Below the pieces are notes generated by a model. That model had not been told where the DNA came from. It searched no databases and saw only the letters and a program-made list of their open reading frames with translations. The translations under genes were made by a program, and so were the position numbers. From positions 1-42,557 of IMG/VR virus record IMGVR_UViG_3300046028_007999: a stretch of DNA of 42,557 bases. The stretch is one strand, 5' to 3'. Source of the DNA: a virus. This document shows positions 15,272 to 26,000 of this stretch, one piece after another (the stretch's first letter is position 1; every line of letters begins with the position of its first letter).

Positions 15272-18200
15272 ATGGCACAACAAATTATTAACATTGGAGC
15301 TGCGTCAAACGATGGTAATGGCGATCCTCTAAGACTTGCATTTGAAAAGATCAACGAGAACTTCACTCAACTATATAGTTTGGGATCCAATGGAATTGTA
15401 GCTCCGCCACCCGGAGCAGTTCAATTTGCGTCCACTAATAATCTTGCGACAATTGCCTATAATAGTGGTACATGGGTAATATTCGGATCACCATTACGAT
15501 ATTTTTACAGTACAGATGGAATAAACTGGAGTAATCAAAGTAGCCCTGTCAATCAACCATTAAATTCAGTTGTTCCGACATTATTGGGATTTATTGCAGT
15601 TGGAGATGCTGGTACAATTATTACTAGTTCAGACATTGCTACTACATGGACAATACAAACTAGTGGAACTGTTGAAAATTTATTACGAGTATATTATACT
15701 GAGATTACTGGATTATATGTTGCAGTTGGTGAAAATGGAAAAATATTAACTAGTTTAGACGCTATTACTTGGACTTCAAGAGTTAGTGGAGTATCAGAAG
15801 ATTTACGTGGTATATCATATGATGAAGTTAATGGTGTATATGTTGTAGTTGGTAATGCTGGTACAATATTATTAAGTGCAGATGCGATAGATTGGATTGG
15901 ACAAGATGGTGAAGTTGTTGATAATTTAAGTAGTGTTGTATTTGATGGTTCCAACTATATTGCTACTGGTGATAATGGTACAATTATTGTAAGTTATGAT
16001 GGTATAACATGGACTGCATCAATTAGTGGAACGGTTGAAAATCTTAATACTATTACATATGGAACAGATGGTATTGTTAATACGTTAGTAACAGCCGGAT
16101 CAAACGGATCTCAATTAACTAGTAGTGATGGTGGAACATCATGGACTACTAATAGTACTGGAACAACTAGTGATTTAATTAATAGTATATATGGTAGTGG
16201 TGAATATTATATAGTTGGTACAGACGGAATAATTATTAGCAGTATAACTGGATCTAGTTGGACTGATCTTAGTATACCAAATGGTCTTGATGGTAGTAGT
16301 AATTTTATTTTTGATGTTGATACCAGTACATTAAACATTAGTAATATTGATGTTGGTAATGTTACTGCAAATATATCTATTAGTAACTTTGCCACGGCCG
16401 ATCAATTGGTAGTATATACTCGTGCTAATTTAGGAGATATTGGAAATGTAGTTATTACTGGTGGTGCTAGTGGATTTGTAGCAAGTACTGATGGTAATGG
16501 TAATTTATATTGGGGTAATGCTATTGGATCAGATGGTGCTACTGGTGCAACTGGATTAACTGGTGCTACTGGTGTAGATGGTAAATCTGTAACTATTATT
16601 GGATCTGTAGTAGATGTAAATGTAATTCCCCCTGGCAATCCGCAAATATTATTAGATACAGATTTTCCAGATGCTGAAATTGGTGATGGAGTATTAGATC
16701 AATCCACTGGTGATTTATGGGTTTATGATGGTGTATTATGGACTAACGTAGGGACAATTGCTGGCCCTATAGGTGCAACTGGATTAGATGGTGCTACAGG
16801 TGCCACTGGACCTCAAGGAGCAACTGGATTTACTGGTGCAACAGGCGCTAGTGGAATTCAAGGTGAAATTGGATCAACTGGTGCAACTGGACTTCAAGGT
16901 TCTACTGGACTTCAAGGTTCTACTGGATTAGATGGTCCATCTGGTGCTACAGGTAGTGGTGCTACAGGTGCAACTGGGGCTAGTGGTGTTCAAGGAGAGA
17001 TTGGGGCCACAGGTGCTAGCGGAAATATTGGAGCCACTGGTGTTCAAGGAGAAATTGGCGCCACTGGATTAACTGGACAGATAGGATCAACCGGATCAAC
17101 TGGATTAACTGGAGAAATTGGAGCCACCGGATTACAAGGAGCCACTGGATTAATAGGATATGATGGCGCAACCGGATTTACTGGTGCAACCGGCAATGAT
17201 GGTCCCCCAGGGGCAAGCGGAGCTACTGGATCTGGAGCGACAGGCGCTACAGGAGCCACTGGCGTTCAAGGAGATCACGGTGCTACCGGATTAACAGGCG
17301 CTACTGGTAGTGGTGCCACAGGCGCTAGTGGTATTGATGGTCAAAATGGATCTACGGGCGCAACTGGACCACAAGGAGATATTGGTGCTACTGGAGTAGC
17401 TGGCACATCAGTAACTATTATAGGTTCTATTCCCAATGTATATGTTGATCCACCGAATGACCCTCAGATAATATTAAATGTGACCTTTCCATCTGCGGTT
17501 GATGGTAACGGTGTCATCGATGATTTGTCAGGTAATCTATGGGTATATACTGGCACATTGTGGAATGATGTCGGACAGATAGTAGGTCCTCAAGGTGCAA
17601 CCGGTTTAACAGGCGCTAGTGGATTAGATGGTGCTACTGGATCTAGTGGATATGATGGTGCTACTGGCGCTAGTGGATCAATCGGATCTAGTGGTATTGA
17701 TGGTGCTACAGGACCACAAGGATATGATGGTGCTACAGGACCACAAGGATATGATGGTGCTACTGGCGCTAGTGGTGTTCAAGGCGAGATTGGTGCAACT
17801 GGTATTCAAGGATTTGAAGGTTCTACTGGATCAACGGGACTCACTGGAAGTACTGGTTTAACGGGAGAACAAGGATCAACTGGACCACAAGGAGAACAAG
17901 GTGCAACTGGATCACAGGGATTAGATGGTGCAACTGGATTAGATGGTCCTACAGGTGCCACTGGTGTTCAAGGAGAGATTGGTGCAACTGGATTAGATGG
18001 AGCTACTGGTAGTGGATCAACTGGATTTACTGGCGCTACAGGTGCAACTGGTGTTCAAGGAGAGATTGGTGCAACTGGTAGTGGATCCACAGGTGCATCT
18101 GGACAAGGACTTATATTTAAAGGTGAATGGAATGATATTGATTTATATGATCCATATGATGTTGTAACATATAGTGGTGGATCATATATATGTATAAATT

Positions 18201-18886
18201 ATAATGGACCAAATGTCAGTCCTTATAATACTAGTTTTTGGACATTAATTGCGGCAAAAGGGTCAACTGGATTAGATGGTGCTACTGGATCTAGTGGATA
18301 TGATGGTGCTACTGGTGCTAGTGGTTTCGATGGTTCCACTGGTCCACAAGGATATGATGGTGCTACAGGTAGTGGTGCTACTGGCGCTAGTGGTATTGAT
18401 GGTGCGACAGGACCACAAGGATATCAAGGTGCCACTGGATATACTGGTTCTACTGGACCTGCTGGTATTATAACTGATGATACAACCACGGATGATACAT
18501 TTTTTCCTGCATTTTCTTATTATACTAGCGGTGCGTTGACAAATGTTTATGTAAGTAGTACTAAATTAACATTCAATCCAAGCACTGGACAGTTAAATGC
18601 CGTAGAAGTTAACTCTACTAGCGATGAAACATTGAAAGAAAATATTGAAAGTATTGTTAGCCCATTAAGTATTTTGAATCAAATTAATGGAGTTTCTTTT
18701 AATTGGAAAGATTGGGGTAAGAAATCTTATGGAGTTATTGCTCAGCAGTTGGCTAAAATTTTACCAGAATTAGTATCAAAAAATCAGAATGGATTATCAG
18801 TTTCATATCTGCCATTAATAGCTATTTTAATTGAGGCTGTTAAGGAACAACAGATACAAATTGATGAAATTAGAAATACAAAATAA
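15272..18886 (+). CDS. Collagen-like tail fibre with Asp-box propeller and S74 chaperone
   Basis: A 1204-residue fibre. Parts in order: an N-terminal adaptor ([20 protein letters not shown], then [10 protein letters not shown]) shared by many T4-like virion fibres; about residues 75-340 with seven Asp-box-like repeats ([29 protein letters not shown] and others) about 40 residues apart; collagen-like GATG tracts from about 422; two copies of a 60-residue VTIIGS...PQI.L...LWVY.G.LW domain (nt 16588-16770 and 17407-17590); a small carbohydrate-binding-like domain ([18 protein letters not shown], nt 18115-18260); and a C-terminal S74 intramolecular chaperone. In [10 protein letters not shown]1117 and K1122 form the expected dyad, so self-cleavage should occur before S1117 after trimer folding. 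It probably binds host surface glycans. Confidence 0.85.
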   Translation: MAQQIINIGAASNDGNGDPLRLAFEKINENFTQLYSLGSNGIVAPPPGAVQFASTNNLATIAYNSGTWVIFGSPLRYFYSTDGINWSNQSSPVNQPLNSVVPTLLGFIAVGDAGTIITSSDIATTWTIQTSGTVENLLRVYYTEITGLYVAVGENGKILTSLDAITWTSRVSGVSEDLRGISYDEVNGVYVVVGNAGTILLSADAIDWIGQDGEVVDNLSSVVFDGSNYIATGDNGTIIVSYDGITWTASISGTVENLNTITYGTDGIVNTLVTAGSNGSQLTSSDGGTSWTTNSTGTTSDLINSIYGSGEYYIVGTDGIIISSITGSSWTDLSIPNGLDGSSNFIFDVDTSTLNISNIDVGNVTANISISNFATADQLVVYTRANLGDIGNVVITGGASGFVASTDGNGNLYWGNAIGSDGATGATGLTGATGVDGKSVTIIGSVVDVNVIPPGNPQILLDTDFPDAEIGDGVLDQSTGDLWVYDGVLWTNVGTIAGPIGATGLDGATGATGPQGATGFTGATGASGIQGEIGSTGATGLQGSTGLQGSTGLDGPSGATGSGATGATGASGVQGEIGATGASGNIGATGVQGEIGATGLTGQIGSTGSTGLTGEIGATGLQGATGLIGYDGATGFTGATGNDGPPGASGATGSGATGATGATGVQGDHGATGLTGATGSGATGASGIDGQNGSTGATGPQGDIGATGVAGTSVTIIGSIPNVYVDPPNDPQIILNVTFPSAVDGNGVIDDLSGNLWVYTGTLWNDVGQIVGPQGATGLTGASGLDGATGSSGYDGATGASGSIGSSGIDGATGPQGYDGATGPQGYDGATGASGVQGEIGATGIQGFEGSTGSTGLTGSTGLTGEQGSTGPQGEQGATGSQGLDGATGLDGPTGATGVQGEIGATGLDGATGSGSTGFTGATGATGVQGEIGATGSGSTGASGQGLIFKGEWNDIDLYDPYDVVTYSGGSYICINYNGPNVSPYNTSFWTLIAAKGSTGLDGATGSSGYDGATGASGFDGSTGPQGYDGATGSGATGASGIDGATGPQGYQGATGYTGSTGPAGIITDDTTTDDTFFPAFSYYTSGALTNVYVSSTKLTFNPSTGQLNAVEVNSTSDETLKENIESIVSPLSILNQINGVSFNWKDWGKKSYGVIAQQLAKILPELVSKNQNGLSVSYLPLIAILIEAVKEQQIQIDEIRNTK
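16537..18465 (+). repeat. Collagen-like GXX coding repeats, interrupted
   Basis: Gly-Ala-Thr-Gly and Gly-X-X triplets run in three blocks (16537-16590, 16770-17410, 17590-18110), with a short final block at 18260-18465. Folded domains separate them. At DNA level the unit is a degenerate GGTGCTACTGGA-like 12-mer. Confidence 0.85.
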
Positions 18887-18892
18887 TTAAAT

Positions 18893-18900
18893 GATAAATA
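18893..18900 (+). promoter_or_regulatory. Late promoter box GATAAATA 4 bases before ATG
   Basis: The box ends 4 bases before ATG 18905, so transcription would start at or just inside the start codon. It may serve this gene leaderlessly, or serve mainly the fibre gene at 19286. Confidence 0.5.
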
Positions 18901-18904
18901 CAAG

Positions 18905-19279
18905 ATGAACATCAAAGACATAACCGGACCAGCATCAACAGTTAACATTCAAAATATGAATGTTTTTGTTGTTGGAGGAGACAGTAAACCCAAAGAATCT
19001 GAAAAAATTGTTAATCCGGGTGTTCAATATGGGTCAGACGGTGACGCTATGTGGAGTCCTCCTCTACAACAACAAATAGACACCATGAAAGATGCTGAGG
19101 GCCCTACTACTGATGATCCAACTGAGGAACCGACTGAAGTTGAAAAACAAGATGCGGTTCAGAATGATGAAAAACGAGTAGATCCAAACTCTACTGAATC
19201 AGATAGTGATTCAACTCTTGAACGAATCAAGGAATTAGCTAGTATATTTGTACCCGGAAGAAATTTCCCGGCAGGATAA
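18905..19279 (+). CDS. Small acidic protein of unknown function between fibre genes
   Basis: A 124-residue protein with an ordered start (MNIKDITGPASTVNIQNM, then NVFVVGG) and the segment YGSDGDAMWSPPLQQQID. An acidic Thr/Glu/Pro-rich linker (about residues 62-100) and a short hydrophobic end (LASIFVPGRNFPAG) follow. I do not recognise the family. There is no ribosome site, and a late box ends 4 bases before ATG. The next fibre gene starts 6 bases after its stop, with AGGATAA overlapping the end of this gene, so the two are probably cotranscribed. A fibre connector or assembly factor is possible by position only. Confidence 0.62.
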   Translation: MNIKDITGPASTVNIQNMNVFVVGGDSKPKESEKIVNPGVQYGSDGDAMWSPPLQQQIDTMKDAEGPTTDDPTEEPTEVEKQDAVQNDEKRVDPNSTESDSDSTLERIKELASIFVPGRNFPAG

Positions 19280-19285
19280 AACATC

Positions 19286-22200
19286 ATGGCGATTCAAGAG
19301 TTTTTCACCAGTAGAAATAATGGAATTCCTAGTGGTACTGATTATGTTGGTCAGTGTGGACGTCTTTGGTATGATCCAGGTTCAAATTCAATAAGAGTAT
19401 ATAATTCACTACCAGGTGGACAAGTTGTTAGTGGTGGTGACGCTACTGGTTTAGGCGCCACTGGTGCTACTGGAGTTCAAGGAAATATTGGTGCTACTGG
19501 CGCAACTGGTGGTGGTGCAACTGGATCAAGTGGACTAACCGGAAGTACTGGAATAGGGTTATCTGGTGCTACTGGATTGATAGGTGCTACTGGTTTAGGT
19601 ATCGTTGGATCAACTGGCATAACTGGTAATGTTGGTGCGACTGGCGCAACAGGAATTCAAGGAAATATTGGATCTTCAGGATCAAGCGGAGTTCAAGGAA
19701 ATATTGGTGCAACTGGATCAACTGGTAATCAAGGTGAGATTGGTGCTACTGGCGCAACTGGCATTCAAGGAAACATTGGTGCAACCGGTGCTAGCGGAAT
19801 TCAGGGAGAGATAGGTGCCACTGGATCAACGGGTATTCAAGGAAATATTGGTGCCACTGGTGCTAGCGGAATTCAGGGAGAGATAGGTGCCACTGGATCA
19901 ACAGGTATTCAAGGAAACATTGGTGCAACTGGTGATAGTGGATTAACAGGTGCAACTGGATTAGGTGCAACGGGACTAATAGGAAGTACAGGCATACAAG
20001 GACCAACTGGTGGTTCAGCTAGTTATTATATCTATAACTCTTTAACTACTGCATACAGTGGTAATCCTGGTGATGGATTAATACTATGGAATAATTCAAC
20101 TCAAATTACTAGTACTCAAATTAACGTTAGTCATTTAACATCAACCTCTCCTGGTGTTGATATTGATGTATTCTTAGATTTAATTAAAATAAATGATGTT
20201 ATTATAATTCAAGATGAGATTAATAGCACTAATTATCAACGTTGGATAGTTTCGGCAGATCCAACGCTTTATATAAATTCATATATAGAAATTCCAGTTA
20301 CATTGGATAGTTCAGATGGTACTGGTACTACTAATTTCGCTGATAATTTCCCATTAATTTTAGTATTAGTTGGTGTTGGTTTAACAGGATCTACTGGACC
20401 AATAGGTTCCACCGGTGCTAGTGGTAGTCAAGGTGAGATTGGTGCTACTGGATCAAGTGGTGTTCAAGGAAATATTGGCGCAACTGGTGCTAGTGGTATT
20501 CAAGGTGAGATTGGTGCTACTGGATCTAGCGGTGTTCAAGGAAATATTGGTGCCACTGGATCAACTGGTAATCAAGGTGAGATTGGTGCTACTGGATCAA
20601 GCGGATTAACAGGTGCAACTGGAGTTGGATCAGTTACAAGCGTTGGTGGTACAGGAACAGTCAACGGCATCACACTTACAGGTACAGTAACAACATCTGG
20701 AAATCTAACTCTTGGGGGTACGCTAAGTGGCGTAAGCCTGACTACGCAAGTGTCTGGCACATTACCCATTGCTAACGGTGGTACAAACGCCACGACAGCC
20801 GCAGACGCTAGAACAAACCTTGATGTACCTACCCGCACGGGCGGCAACGCTTCCGGCACTTGGGGAATTAGCGTATCAGGCACTGCGACAACAGCAACAA
20901 CAGCCAACGCTCTTAATACGGCAAATAGTTATACAGGGGTTACATTTACTGGTTCAGGAGGAAGATCATTATTTACTGCGGTAAGTGAGCCTTTTGCGGT
21001 TGGGTCAAGATACAGCTCATCTGGTGGTTATGTTTATTTTGGCGCAAGTAATGCAACGGCAACGCCCGGGATTCAACTATCTTTTGCAACTGGTGCGGCA
21101 GGTTTATCTATTTCTACTGCTGGCGTTGTAAGCGGAACTTCATTTAGCGGTGCTGGCACGGGCTTAACTGGAACTGCAACTTCTTTATCAATTGGTGGTA
21201 ATGCTGCAACCATTACAAGTCAAGCTAACTCTGCCACGATAACTGCAAGCACTACAGCAGGGGCAGCAAGCACAATCGTACAGCGTGACGGCAATGGCTA
21301 TATCTTTAACAATTATTTTAATTCTACCGATAATTCTATATCATCTGGCGTGACAGCAATAATAGCAAAACAGACGGATAACTATTATCGCTCTGCAACA
21401 GCGGCGGCCGTAGCTACGTTTATTAGCGGTCAGTCGATGAATATTGCGGGTAGCGCAACAAGTCTTAATTCATCAAATTCAATTGCCCGCACTGGATCAT
21501 CCGGTAATTTAAATACGGATTTTAACAACACCCCCGCAGGGACTGGACGTTATCAAGGTGATGATGCAAATTTAGCAAATAGCCCCGGAAATACATGGTG
21601 GATATATGAAAACAAACGCCATTCAAATGGGAGCAGTTCTTGGGGTACACAGGTTGCATGGGGTTGGGAAGATAACGCTAATAGATTAGCAACACGAAAT
21701 GTACAAAACGGATCGTTTGGCGCATGGGTTTATTATTTAAATAGCGCGAATTACGGTAGCTTTGCCTTGCCGTTGTCTGGCGGCACGATGACTGGCAGTA
21801 TCGGCATGAACGATCAAAGATTGTATTTGCGAACAAACGGCGATACTAATCATTATTTATGGAACGCAGGAGATGATTGGGAAGAATTAGTAGCTTATTT
21901 TGGTACTGGCTTTAGAGTGCAAGCGAGCAATGGACAAACTTTAAAAACATATGCTACAGGCGGCAATCAATCTTATGTGCAAGAAACACAAAGATATGCT
22001 GCCCCAAGCGGAACTTTTCCTGTAATTATAGGAAATTCGGCTGGTTTTCCTGTTGATCGAGGAATTATTTTACAGTCATCTTCTGGTTCGTCTATCCCGT
22101 TATATTTTACCGTTAGTAGTGGTGCAACGGTTTCTGGATCAGTTATTGCTTCCGGAGGGTCTACAGCCTACAACACTTCGTCTGATTATCGAATGAAAGA

Positions 22201-22507
22201 AAACATCCGTGATTTAGATGTTTTGGCGGCAGTTAATAAAATTATGTCTATCCGTCCCCGTGTGTTTGATTGGAAGGAAGAATGCGGCGGCAAGAAAAAC
22301 AGCGTTGGATTTATTGCACATGAATTGCAAGAATATGCACCAGAATGCGTAGACGGCGAAAAAGACCGAGTGCATTCAGACGGTGCAATATTTCCCCAAG
22401 GCGTAGATAGCTCTTGGTTGATACCGTCCATTTCGGCTATGCTTCAAGAGCATCAAAAAGTTATTGAGCAATTAAAGGCAGAAATCGCTTTGCTTAAAGG
22501 AATCTAA
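19286..22507 (+). CDS. Collagen-like tail fibre with S74 chaperone, mosaic
   Basis: A 1073-residue fibre. It has an N-terminal adaptor ([17 protein letters not shown]...[16 protein letters not shown]), collagen-like tracts (about residues 52-245 and 370-447) and, between them, a 120-residue domain ([13 protein letters not shown]...ILVLVG) also found in the next fibre. From about nt 20625 the text changes to phage-type [20 protein letters not shown] and [10 protein letters not shown] repeats, then a beta-rich tip with [11 protein letters not shown] and [13 protein letters not shown]. The C-terminus is an S74 chaperone: S966 and K971 in SDYRMKENI. The part after 20625 is richer in GC and uses other codons (GGC, GCG, ACG), pointing to replacement of the distal fibre by recombination. 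Likely a receptor-binding fibre. Confidence 0.85.
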   Translation: MAIQEFFTSRNNGIPSGTDYVGQCGRLWYDPGSNSIRVYNSLPGGQVVSGGDATGLGATGATGVQGNIGATGATGGGATGSSGLTGSTGIGLSGATGLIGATGLGIVGSTGITGNVGATGATGIQGNIGSSGSSGVQGNIGATGSTGNQGEIGATGATGIQGNIGATGASGIQGEIGATGSTGIQGNIGATGASGIQGEIGATGSTGIQGNIGATGDSGLTGATGLGATGLIGSTGIQGPTGGSASYYIYNSLTTAYSGNPGDGLILWNNSTQITSTQINVSHLTSTSPGVDIDVFLDLIKINDVIIIQDEINSTNYQRWIVSADPTLYINSYIEIPVTLDSSDGTGTTNFADNFPLILVLVGVGLTGSTGPIGSTGASGSQGEIGATGSSGVQGNIGATGASGIQGEIGATGSSGVQGNIGATGSTGNQGEIGATGSSGLTGATGVGSVTSVGGTGTVNGITLTGTVTTSGNLTLGGTLSGVSLTTQVSGTLPIANGGTNATTAADARTNLDVPTRTGGNASGTWGISVSGTATTATTANALNTANSYTGVTFTGSGGRSLFTAVSEPFAVGSRYSSSGGYVYFGASNATATPGIQLSFATGAAGLSISTAGVVSGTSFSGAGTGLTGTATSLSIGGNAATITSQANSATITASTTAGAASTIVQRDGNGYIFNNYFNSTDNSISSGVTAIIAKQTDNYYRSATAAAVATFISGQSMNIAGSATSLNSSNSIARTGSSGNLNTDFNNTPAGTGRYQGDDANLANSPGNTWWIYENKRHSNGSSSWGTQVAWGWEDNANRLATRNVQNGSFGAWVYYLNSANYGSFALPLSGGTMTGSIGMNDQRLYLRTNGDTNHYLWNAGDDWEELVAYFGTGFRVQASNGQTLKTYATGGNQSYVQETQRYAAPSGTFPVIIGNSAGFPVDRGIILQSSSGSSIPLYFTVSSGATVSGSVIASGGSTAYNTSSDYRMKENIRDLDVLAAVNKIMSIRPRVFDWKEECGGKKNSVGFIAHELQEYAPECVDGEKDRVHSDGAIFPQGVDSSWLIPSISAMLQEHQKVIEQLKAEIALLKGI

Positions 22508-22879
22508 ATGGAATATACATGGTTAGTCACAGGCATGACAAGTGCAAATATTGCATCGGAAACTAATGTCATTATTAATGTTAAATGGACTTGCACGGGT
22601 ACTGACGCAGAGGGCAATGAAGGAATCTTTATTGGCGCAACACCTTTAACAGTCGGTGACATTGACCCTGCAACATTTGTTCCTTACGACCAACTTACGC
22701 AAGCCCTTGTTTTGTCTTGGGTGCAACCGATGATAGAAACCGACCCAAGTTATTGGGAATGGATTAACGCCCAAATTAACAAACAAATCCTTGCCGTTAA
22801 AGAGCAGGTAAATCCCGACATTCCGCTACCATGGAATCCAACTCCAACACCACCAATACCTTCAGAGTCAACATCTTAA
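22508..22879 (+). CDS. Small fibre-associated protein, copy 1 of a three-member family
   Basis: A 123-residue protein that begins MEYTWLVTGMTS, has a beta-rich body (VIINVKWTCTGTD), FVPYDQLTQALVLSWVQ, a helical segment and a LPW-Pro-rich tail. It starts on the base after the fibre stop, with AAAGGAA as ribosome site, so it is tightly coupled. Two relatives at 40978 and 41306 share YTW/KWT, F.PY..(L/I)T...V/I.W.Q and LPW near the end. Proteins of this kind often accompany phage fibre genes and I know of no assigned function. Codon use matches the recombined distal part of the fibre before it, so both probably arrived together. Confidence 0.75.
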   Translation: MEYTWLVTGMTSANIASETNVIINVKWTCTGTDAEGNEGIFIGATPLTVGDIDPATFVPYDQLTQALVLSWVQPMIETDPSYWEWINAQINKQILAVKEQVNPDIPLPWNPTPTPPIPSESTS

Positions 22880-22994
22880 AATATTTCATTATAATTTTAT
22901 TACAATAACTGATTTGATTAATCAAAGTTAGTATGAGCTGATAATCAGTAATAGAAATTACAAGTTAACAGATAATATTACTAATTGATTACAT

Positions 22995-23022
22995 AATAGC
23001 CGAGAATTCGGCTATTATTATT
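22995..23022 (+). terminator. Probable terminator after the second fibre unit
   Basis: AATAGCCGA/TCGGCTATT, a 9-bp perfect stem with a 4-base loop, followed by ATTATTATTATTG. The tail is AT-rich but not a pure T run, so efficiency is uncertain. Confidence 0.55.
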
Positions 23023-23032
23023 ATTGTCTACT

Positions 23033-23040
23033 GATAAATA
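23033..23040 (+). promoter_or_regulatory. T4-type late promoter box GATAAATA
   Basis: The box lies 54 bases before ATG 23095. It is the only late unit here with a long leader, and that leader contains a 19-base palindrome. Confidence 0.65.
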
Positions 23041-23049
23041 CAGTGATAA

Positions 23050-23068
23050 ATCATGTTTTAAACATGAT
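23050..23068 (+). promoter_or_regulatory. 5' leader hairpin ATCATGTTT/AAACATGAT
   Basis: A 9-bp perfect inverted repeat around a single T starts about 4 bases after the predicted transcription start (near 23046). It could protect the mRNA 5' end or bind a regulator. Confidence 0.45.
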
Positions 23069-23094
23069 GGCCTAGTACCCAAAAGGAAACGAAA

Positions 23095-26000
23095 ATGGCA
23101 ATTAAAATCTGTGGTAATATTGTATTACCAAACATAAACGGTGGTGTATGTAACAACTATTCTATAGGAACAGATGCATTATCATCTGTAACTACTGGAA
23201 GTGGTAATTTTGCTGTTGGATGTGGTTCATCTGCGCTTACTACAACTGGATATAATAACACATCAATTGGATATGCATCTTTAGGTAATAATACTATTGG
23301 TCATGATAATATTGCCGTTGGATGGTCATCATTATTATTTAATACAACAGGTTCAGATAATATTGCTCTTGGATATGAAGCACTTAGATGTAATATTGGT
23401 AATACTAACGTAGCTATTGGACACGGTGCACTAAGCTGTAATACAACTGGATGTGGTAACATTGGTATTGGTTATTTGGCATTACAGAATAATACCATTG
23501 GTAAATCAAATATAGCTATTGGATCTTATGGAGTATTGAGAAGTAATTCAACTGGTAATTTTAATATTGCTTTTGGAGCACGCACATTAGAATGTAATAT
23601 TAATGGACTTTATAACAATGCTCAGGGTTATTATAGTTTATCATCAAATATATCTGGGTCTAGTAATCTTGGTCAGGGTCATTGTGCTCTTAGAAATAAT
23701 ACATCTGGATCTAATAATATTGGTATCGGATGTGCTTCATTATTCAAAAATACAACAGGATCAAACAACTTTGGATCAGGATTAGCGGCATTATGTTTTA
23801 ATGTTAATGGTGATAATAATTTTGCCATTGGTTTTAAAACATTGTCATCTAATACATCTGGATCAAATAACACTGCTATTGGATGTCAATCACTTAATAA
23901 TAATTCGTCAGGTAATAATAATTTTGTTAGTGGATATCGTGCTTTATATTGTAACTTAACTGGTAGTAATAGTATTGCTATTGGATGTTGTTCATTATAT
24001 AATGCAAATGCAATTGGAATAAACATTGGTATAGGTGCTGAGGCAGGAAAATTAGTAACTACGGGAATTAACAATACAATCATAGGCTCATTAAATGGTA
24101 CTCCAGGAATGAGTTGTACTTTATTATTGGGTGCTGGTATCTGTGAAAGACTTAAAGTTGATAATAGTGGATTATATATTAATGGCACTATATTAAACCC
24201 TCCCGCAACCCCAACTAGTCTAGGTCTAATATATGGACTAACAACAACTACATTATGTAATGTATATATAGGTTTTTGTGCTGGTAATACAACCGGTACA
24301 GGATTATCAAATATTGCTAGTGGATTTCAGTCACTAAATTCAATAACAAGTGGTAATAATAACATTGCAATTGGACTAAATGCTGGTTATAATATTACCA
24401 CTGGATCTAATAATACGATTATTGGAACTATAACTGCATCTCCAGGTTTATCTGATACTGTATTGATTGGTACTGGAACATGTGAAAGAATTAAAGTTGA
24501 TAATACTGGATTGTATGTTAATGGTGCTGCAATATCAGGATATATTGGCGCAACAGGTGCTAGTGGTATTCAAGGAGAAATCGGTGCCACCGGTGCCAGC
24601 GGAATTCAAGGATATATTGGAGCAACAGGTGCTAGCGGATTCATTGGTGCCACAGGTGCTAGCGGAATTCAAGGAGAAATTGGTGCCACAGGTGCTAGCG
24701 GAATTCAAGGCGAGATTGGTGCCACTGGCGCTAGTGGAATACAAGGCGAGATTGGTGCCACTGGCGCTAGTGGTTTAGATGGAGCAACAGGTGCTAGTGG
24801 TTTAGACGGCGCTACTGGTGCTACTGGACCTATTGGTGCCACGGGTGCTAGTGGACTCGGATCAACAGGTGCCACCGGTGCTAGTGGACTAGATGGAGCC
24901 ACTGGTGCTAGTGGTATTCAAGGAGAAATTGGCGCTACTGGTGCTAGCGGTATTCAGGGAGCCACTGGATATACAGGCGCTAGTGGACTAGGATTCACTC
25001 CAATGACCACAACATCTTCTTTTACTACTGATGGGTCTTTAGTCGGAAGTAATATCAATTTTTATGTTCCGGACATAGGATCATTCTCTGTTGGTAATTT
25101 TGTAAACTTTGTTGATACAACCATCACTAGTACTTTTTTCTATTATGGTAAAATTACGTTAATACAAGTTGCTGGGGGATTTGGTTTTGCAGTTTATTTA
25201 GATATATTAGGATATGGAGGCACAGCATCATCAGATCCATCTAGTAGTTGGTCAGTTCTATTATCCGGACAACAAGGCTATACTGGATCTACTGGTGTTC
25301 AGGGATATATTGGTGCCACAGGCGCTAGTGGAATTCAAGGTGAGATTGGTGCTACTGGTGCAACAGGAGCGACTGGTGCTAGTGGAATACAAGGCGAGAT
25401 TGGCGCAACAGGTGCAAGTGGTATTCAGGGAGAGATTGGTGCCACGGGTGCAAGTGGAATTCAGGGAGAAATTGGAGCCACTGGTGCTAGTGGTATTCAG
25501 GGAGAAATTGGTGCCACCGGTGCTAGTGGAATTCAGGGAGAAATTGGTGCTACTGGTGCTACTGGTGCAAGTGGTATTCAAGGCGAGATTGGCGCAACAG
25601 GTGCAAGCGGAATTCAGGGAGAAATTGGTGCCACTGGTGCTAGTGGTATTCAAGGCGAGATTGGCGCAACAGGTGCAAGTGGTATTCAAGGCGAGATTGG
25701 TGCCACGGGTGCAAGCGGAATTCAGGGAGAAATTGGTGCTACTGGCGCTAGTGGAGTTCAAGGAAATATTGGTGCAACTGGTGCTAGTGGAATTCAGGGA
25801 GAAATTGGTGCTACTGGTGCTACTGGTGCAAGTGGTATTCAAGGCGAGCATGGCGCAACTGGTGCTAGTGGAATTCAGGGAGAAATTGGTGCCACCGGTG
25901 CCACTGGTGCTAGTGGAATTCAAGGCGAGATTGGTGCCACTGGTGCTAGTGGTATTCAAGGAGAAATTGGTGCCACCGGCGCTAGTGGAATTCAGGGAGA

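Larger units (their letters stand above)
22880..23094 (+). other. Regulatory intergenic region between fibre units
   Basis: 215 bases without a gene. It holds a perfect 14-base palindrome TTTGATTAATCAAA (22913-22926), a strong stem-loop (22995-23016), a late box (23033-23040), a leader palindrome (23050-23068) and the ribosome site AAGGAAA before ATG 23095. The rest is AT-rich with nothing recognised. Confidence 0.7.
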
